NCBI GenBank assembly: GCA_018432645.1
Contig: JAHDSP010000001.1
Span: 1-9,984, forward strand
Direction of reading: 5' to 3'
Length of the DNA: 9,984 nucleotides
Origin: Bacteroidales bacterium
Lineage (GTDB): Bacteria > Bacteroidota > Bacteroidia > Bacteroidales > DTU049
The position numbers and the translations under genes are program-made. Shown here in pieces: positions 5,505-9,984 of this stretch. The first letter of the stretch is position 1. The number at the start of each line of letters is the position of its first letter. The notes beneath the pieces are model-generated. The model ran no database searches. It was not told the origin of the DNA and saw only the letters and a list, made by a program, of their open reading frames with translations.

Positions 5505-8189
5505 ATGCGAAGACTTGAATTTTTATTAAGTGCAGTATTAATAATGGCATTATCATTAGGTATTAATGCTCAAAACAACAATGGGAAAAATAATTTAAAA
5601 AATTCCCCGCTAAAATCTCAACAATTACAGTGGATAAATGTAGGACCTTCAAATATTGGAGGCCGCACGAGAGCTATTATGGTAGATAAAAATAACTCTT
5701 CTATCATTTATTCTGCTAGTGTATCTGGAGGAATATGGAAAAGTATTTCTGGTGGGACTTCTTGGAGCATGTATGCTACTACAGAAAATATGTTTATCTC
5801 TTCTTTAATAAAAGATAAAGATGGATATATATATTTCGGCACTGGTGAATATTTTGCTAGTCCTATAGCAGATAATAATGGTGGTACAGGGTTCAGAGGT
5901 AATGGTATTTATAAAAGTACTACTCCAAATGGTTCAGAATTTGAGTTACTCTCAGCTACACAAGTTACTGGACTAACTTCACCATTTTTGTATACTAATA
6001 ATCTAGCAGTAAATTTATCTACAAATAAAATTTTTGCTGCTTCAAATAAAGGATTACAAGTATCTGATGATGGTGGCCAAACATGGTATAATCCTATTGG
6101 CACTAGTGGGTTCCCTACTCAACCTTGTTATGATGTAGAGGTAGCTAATGATGGTACAGTATATGCAGCTGTTTATAGATATATATATAAATCATCTAAT
6201 GGAGATAATGGAAGCTTTGTACAGCTTTCAAATCCTTGGGGAACAGCTGTTTCTAGAATAGAAATGGCTGTAATGCCTACTAATTCAAATATTATTTATG
6301 CCATTGTCATTGATAATAATGGGAACCTAAATGGTGCTTATCGTTCTATTGATGGTGGAGAAAATTGGGAAATAATAGGTCCAGGAGGTAGCTCAAACTT
6401 TTATCCATTCAATCAACAAGGATTTTATGCTTGTGCTCTAGCTGTAGATCCATTTGATGAAAATCATATATTGATGGGAGGAATAGATTTATGGGAATAT
6501 TATTATGGTGGCAATTGGGAGCAAATATCTTCTTCTCTAGTAGATGAGACTAGTTTATTATATTTACATTCTCATCAACATAAAATTGTTTTTGATCCCA
6601 ATGTAGAAGGTGTGGTTTATATAGCAAATGATGGTGGCGTTTTTAAAGGCATTAAAGATGCTACTTATGATATTTTTACCTTTAATAATGCAAATAGAAA
6701 TTATGTTACTTCTCTTTTCTTTACCTTAGCTTGCAATTCATATAATCAACTAATGGGCGGTACTCATAATAATGGAACTGTTCTTTTACCTAGACAAACC
6801 ATTGACTCTACTAAAGCTGTAAAATTTTTATATGGTACTGGTGGCTATGTGGCTATGTCTAATTTAGATAAGAATATGATTATTGGTTCTTATCCATATG
6901 GTGAAATGTATAGATCTAATGAATTCGGTGGTAATGCTCAAACATTTTACTCCAGTGGATTACTGGCAAATGTCAAAACTTTAGGTGGTGGTGATATGGG
7001 TTCTAATACTTTCTCTTCATATTTAGCTCCTATACTTTTAAAAGAAGGCTACAATATGAATTCCACTGATAGTGCAACTTTTGTGAATATGAATGATACA
7101 ACACTGCACGCTGGTGAGGTAATAATGGTAAAAAGCCCAATAAGTGGTTTGTATTTTAATGATACTTTACCTTATGATTTAGCTCCTGGCGATTCAATTA
7201 GAGTCCAGGATTATTTATATGCTAATTTATTTGTTGGATTGAGAGGTTCTGTGTGGATGACTCGCGGCTTACATGATTATTCTGGTGCTCCTGAGTGGTA
7301 TAGAGTAGGAACAACTGATAACAGTAATGAATACCCACAATGTATGGCTTTAAGTAGTGATAATAATTATTTATTTGTAGGTACAAGTGGAGGCAAAGTA
7401 TATAGAATTTCTAATTTATTAAATGCTAAAGATAGTTTATCTGCAGATAATCGTAGTATTTATTGTGTAGTATCTACTGATCTAATTTATAGCGTTTATA
7501 ATAGGCCAATAACTTCTATTTCAGTAAATCCTGATGATCCTAATAAAGTATTATTTACTGTTGGTGGTTATAGTACTTCTTCTACTACTCCTTATGTATA
7601 TTATTCTACTAATGCGACAGCTGATTCACCAACCTTTATAAATAAAACTGGTAATCTACCTAAATATCCAGTATATACTTCTTTAATTGTAAAAGGAAAT
7701 CCAAGTATTATTTTATTGGGAACTGAATATGGTATATATTCTACTGATAATATTGCAGCTACATCACCTTGGAACGCTGATAATGAAGGTCTTGGTAATG
7801 TACCAGTGTATATGTTGACTCAACAAGATTTTTATAATTATGGTTCACCCAATTATGGTGTAATTTATGCTGCTACTCATGGTAGAGGTATATTTGCTAA
7901 TTATAATTATCGTATAGTGTCTATCGATGATTTTGTAACTGAAGAAAATCATTTATCAGTATATCCTAATCCTGCCACAGATTATATAAATATTGATAAT
8001 AAAATGGGTAATAATCCATTTACTGTAAGTATTTATAATATGAATGGACAACTAGTTTATGTTAAATTAATTAGTGATAATTCTAATGCTACTATTCAAA
8101 TTCCTGTTAGCACTCTTAATAGTGGTACATACATTATTAGTTGCCAAGGAAATAATAAAATGTATAGCTCTAAATTTGTAAAAGAATAA
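5505..8189 (+). CDS. T9SS-secreted Asp-box beta-propeller protein
   Basis: The 894-residue product starts with a Sec signal peptide (likely cleavage between A22 and Q23). The N-terminal half holds Asp-box (BNR) motifs typical of sortilin/VPS10-like and sialidase-like beta-propellers: SISGGTSW at 80-87, SDDGGQTW at 187-194, SIDGGENW at 281-288 and a degenerate GGNW at 335-338. NDGG at 375-378 resembles a further blade. Segments such as LFVGTSGGKVYRIS and the Asn-Pro-Asp repeats in the C-terminal half suggest more blades. A T9SS type A sorting domain (about 812-894, YPNPA at 820-824, ending YSSKFVKE) directs export across the outer membrane and anchoring or release. No sialidase catalytic residues are assigned, and the ligand is unknown; a binding or adhesion role is inferred. 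It heads a two-gene unit. Confidence 0.88.
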   Translation: MRRLEFLLSAVLIMALSLGINAQNNNGKNNLKNSPLKSQQLQWINVGPSNIGGRTRAIMVDKNNSSIIYSASVSGGIWKSISGGTSWSMYATTENMFISSLIKDKDGYIYFGTGEYFASPIADNNGGTGFRGNGIYKSTTPNGSEFELLSATQVTGLTSPFLYTNNLAVNLSTNKIFAASNKGLQVSDDGGQTWYNPIGTSGFPTQPCYDVEVANDGTVYAAVYRYIYKSSNGDNGSFVQLSNPWGTAVSRIEMAVMPTNSNIIYAIVIDNNGNLNGAYRSIDGGENWEIIGPGGSSNFYPFNQQGFYACALAVDPFDENHILMGGIDLWEYYYGGNWEQISSSLVDETSLLYLHSHQHKIVFDPNVEGVVYIANDGGVFKGIKDATYDIFTFNNANRNYVTSLFFTLACNSYNQLMGGTHNNGTVLLPRQTIDSTKAVKFLYGTGGYVAMSNLDKNMIIGSYPYGEMYRSNEFGGNAQTFYSSGLLANVKTLGGGDMGSNTFSSYLAPILLKEGYNMNSTDSATFVNMNDTTLHAGEVIMVKSPISGLYFNDTLPYDLAPGDSIRVQDYLYANLFVGLRGSVWMTRGLHDYSGAPEWYRVGTTDNSNEYPQCMALSSDNNYLFVGTSGGKVYRISNLLNAKDSLSADNRSIYCVVSTDLIYSVYNRPITSISVNPDDPNKVLFTVGGYSTSSTTPYVYYSTNATADSPTFINKTGNLPKYPVYTSLIVKGNPSIILLGTEYGIYSTDNIAATSPWNADNEGLGNVPVYMLTQQDFYNYGSPNYGVIYAATHGRGIFANYNYRIVSIDDFVTEENHLSVYPNPATDYINIDNKMGNNPFTVSIYNMNGQLVYVKLISDNSNATIQIPVSTLNSGTYIISCQGNNKMYSSKFVKE

Positions 8190-8203
8190 AAAAAAATAAT
8201 AAT

Positions 8204-9733
8204 ATGAAAAGATTTTTAATTTTTGGATTAATAATCCTAGGAATTTTAGTTAATATTTCTGCACAGGATAAAATTATGACTCCTACGCCCGTGTCCCCTG
8301 CTAATAATTCATCAAATTTGGATGTGAAAATCAATATAGATTGGACAAGTGTGAGTGGTGCAGTCTTATATGAACTCCAAATAGATACAAGTGAAAGTTT
8401 TACCTCACCAATGTATACGACTATAGAGACTATGTATTCTGCTTATAGTATCAATAATTTAATGTATGGCATTACTTATTATTGGAAAGTGAGAGCTAAA
8501 AATTCTAATAATCAATATTCAGATTGGAGTGATACATGGAATTTCTCTACTAAAGAGAGAGTTTCATTACGTAAACCATTAGATAGTGCTAATCATGTTG
8601 CTTTGAAATTAGCAATTAAATGGGATACTATTAGTGGCTCCATGTATTGGATTCAAGTAGATACAACTGCAAGTTTTGATAGTCCACTGTTACGTAATTT
8701 CTCATCAGTTACCACTGATTCTGTAATGTTAAATAATTTGCTATATAATCAAAAATATTTTTGGAGAGTAATGGCATATCATCAATATGATAGTGCAGAT
8801 TGGTCTCTTACCAGATTATTTACTACTAAATCCGATACAGATATTACACCTAAATTTCCAGTAAATAATTATACAGATTTCATACCTGGCGATACTATAA
8901 TAGCCTATGCTATTTGGGGTAGTAAAGGTGGCGAATTAATATTATCAGAAGATACCAGTTTCGATGTTCCATTCTACTATGTATTTGATAGTACTGACAT
9001 TGTAATTACTAAAATTCAGACAACCCCACCTAAATATGATACAACAGTTAGTGTCATTACTGGTTATTTGAAATTTGACCAAAATTGTTATTGGAAAATG
9101 AGATTTTTCCATAGTTCAGATACTTCAGATTGGAGTCCAGTATATAAGTTTACAACTATAGATTCAGTCAAATTGTTAACTCCTACGGATGATACAACCG
9201 ACGTAAATCCTCTAACTGATTCTTTACATTGGTCTCCTATTTATGCTGCTACTGAATATGTGATTTATTATGATACTCTAAGTAATCTATCTACAGCAAA
9301 ATTAGTTTCAGTTGATCCTACAGATACATTATATAATCTAGGTACTAAAATTGGTTATAAATTGCAAAATTTGAATATATTATACAATAAAACATATTAT
9401 TGGCAAATAAAAGCAAAACATCCAAGAGATGAAGCAATTTCTGAGATTAGATCTTTTACAACTTTGCATGATAACGGAGTAGTAGATTATAATGGGTATA
9501 GTTTTGCTATTTTACCTAATCCAGCAAGTGATTTTGTAAAAATTAATTTTAATAGAGAGCAAACAGGTATGATTTCTATTAAAAATATATTAGGACAGGA
9601 TGTTTACAAAGAAAAAATTAATAAAACTCTAAATGCTAATATCCCTGTTTATAACTTAGATAACGGTATATATATTATAGAATTTAGCAGTAATGACGCA
9701 TATTTTTCAAAAAAATTAATTGTGAAACATTAA
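8204..9733 (+). CDS. T9SS-secreted protein with four FN3-like repeats
   Basis: The 509-residue product has a Sec signal peptide (likely cleavage between A20 and Q21). Four fibronectin-III-like repeats follow. Each has a [YF]-[YFW]-W-[KRQ] core strand, with tryptophans at 94, 187, 297 and 400, and ends in an F-[ST]-T strand (NFSTKE, LFTTKS, KFTTID, SFTTLH). The third repeat is longest and most divergent. A T9SS type A sorting domain occupies about 430-509, with LPNPA at 437-441 in place of YPNP and the ending SKKLIVKH. There is no catalytic motif, so a structural, adhesive or matrix role at the cell surface is inferred. It starts 14 bases after the propeller gene, on an A-rich leader with no Shine-Dalgarno, and both should share one mRNA ending at the terminator 22 bases downstream. 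Confidence 0.88.
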   Translation: MKRFLIFGLIILGILVNISAQDKIMTPTPVSPANNSSNLDVKINIDWTSVSGAVLYELQIDTSESFTSPMYTTIETMYSAYSINNLMYGITYYWKVRAKNSNNQYSDWSDTWNFSTKERVSLRKPLDSANHVALKLAIKWDTISGSMYWIQVDTTASFDSPLLRNFSSVTTDSVMLNNLLYNQKYFWRVMAYHQYDSADWSLTRLFTTKSDTDITPKFPVNNYTDFIPGDTIIAYAIWGSKGGELILSEDTSFDVPFYYVFDSTDIVITKIQTTPPKYDTTVSVITGYLKFDQNCYWKMRFFHSSDTSDWSPVYKFTTIDSVKLLTPTDDTTDVNPLTDSLHWSPIYAATEYVIYYDTLSNLSTAKLVSVDPTDTLYNLGTKIGYKLQNLNILYNKTYYWQIKAKHPRDEAISEIRSFTTLHDNGVVDYNGYSFAILPNPASDFVKINFNREQTGMISIKNILGQDVYKEKINKTLNANIPVYNLDNGIYIIEFSSNDAYFSKKLIVKH

Positions 9734-9754
9734 CAATAATAAAAATTTCATACT

Positions 9755-9783
9755 AAAAAAGCTCTCATTTTGAGAGCTTTTTT
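9755..9783 (+). terminator. Intrinsic terminator of the T9SS cargo pair
   Basis: GCTCTCA (9761-9767) pairs with TGAGAGC (9771-9777) around a TTT loop. Six As (9755-9760) pair with six Ts (9778-9783), and a further T-run follows (9785-9790). This is a classic Rho-independent terminator. The A-run on the opposite flank means it could also work on the minus strand. Confidence 0.9.
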
Positions 9784-9846
9784 GTTTTTTGTGTACTCAT
9801 TATGAATTTTCAACAAAAACTATAGTTTATAGATATTTTTGTTTTA

Positions 9847-9879
9847 TTGGCTCTATTAAAAAAAAATGTTGTAATTTTA
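9847..9879 (+). promoter_or_regulatory. Candidate promoter TTGGCT-N19-TAATTTTA
   Basis: TTGGCT at 9847-9852 and TAATTTTA at 9872-9879 repeat the layout of the promoter candidate at 5459-5491, with identical spacing. The ATG at 9896 lies 16 bases past the box. The final base of the -7 box departs from TAnnTTTG. Confidence 0.45.
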
Positions 9880-9895
9880 CAAAAAAAAGAAAAAC

Positions 9896-9984
9896 ATGGA
9901 TAAAATAGAGCGAATAATAGAATTATTTGAGCAATCGACGATATCAGAACAGTTAAAGATATTATATGAGCTTAAAAGGAGACA
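9896..9984 (+). CDS. 5' end of an unrecognised gene
   Basis: An ATG at 9896 opens a frame of 29 complete codons that runs off the right edge. The visible residues begin MDKIERIIELFEQS and continue with charged and hydrophobic residues in a pattern that looks helical, ending in ELKRR. There is no signal peptide and no recognised motif, so the product is probably cytoplasmic. A candidate promoter ends 16 bases upstream and a terminator isolates it from the preceding genes, which supports a real, separately transcribed gene. The start is preceded by an A-rich tract, not a Shine-Dalgarno. The small amount of sequence limits confidence. Confidence 0.55.
   Translation, partial: MDKIERIIELFEQSTISEQLKILYELKRR

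Noticed and set aside
5909..6103. Minus-strand 64-codon open frame inside the propeller protein gene.
   Set aside because: It is antisense to a well-supported coding region and its translation shows no recognisable protein features.
8300..9480. Repeated motifs in the 509-residue protein considered as DNA repeats or a CRISPR-like array.
   Set aside because: The repetition is at protein level (FN3-like strands about 100 residues apart); the underlying bases are not near-identical and there is no repeat-spacer pattern.
9790..9895. Searched for a tRNA, small RNA or riboswitch in the gap before the last gene.
   Set aside because: The stretch is AT-rich without a cloverleaf or conserved aptamer-like stem; only the promoter-like elements stand out.

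Overview
The window is AT-rich (roughly 30% G+C by eye) and looks like a member of the Bacteroidota or a close relative in the FCB group (Ignavibacteria/Kapabacteria-like). Four things support this. Two long secreted proteins end in type IX secretion (T9SS) type A sorting domains. All three signal peptides end in Ala followed by Gln. None of the seven gene starts has a visible Shine-Dalgarno sequence. Matches to the TAnnTTTG -7 element precede several genes. The assignment comes from reading these features, not from a database search.

Layout. On the minus strand, positions 1-972 hold the first 324 codons of an IS1595-like transposase that runs off the left edge. A perfect 17-bp hairpin (1026-1062) separates it from valS (3717-1102, minus), which encodes valyl-tRNA synthetase. 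An 81-bp divergent promoter region (3718-3798) contains a 16-bp palindrome and a -7-like box for each direction. On the plus strand, a 253-residue exported, probably outer-membrane beta-barrel protein (3799-4560) overlaps the lipoyl synthase gene lipA (4557-5402) by ATGA. After an AT-only hairpin and a 13-bp tandem duplication, a new unit begins with an 894-residue Asp-box/beta-propeller T9SS cargo protein (5505-8189). It is followed 14 bp later by a 509-residue FN3-like-repeat T9SS cargo protein (8204-9733), and the unit ends at a good intrinsic terminator (9755-9783). The last 89 bases (9896-9984) are the start of an unrecognised gene with its own candidate promoter.

How the parts fit. valS and lipA are housekeeping genes for tRNA charging and lipoate cofactor synthesis. 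The pair at 5505-9733 looks like a co-transcribed set of surface or secreted proteins exported by Sec and then T9SS. There is no defence island, CRISPR array, tRNA, rRNA or recognisable riboswitch. The observations most worth a second look are the transposase-like protein, which appears to have lysine where the second catalytic aspartate should be, and two promoters with the same TTGGCT-19 bp-TAATTTT layout. The window is otherwise mostly ordinary chromosomal sequence.
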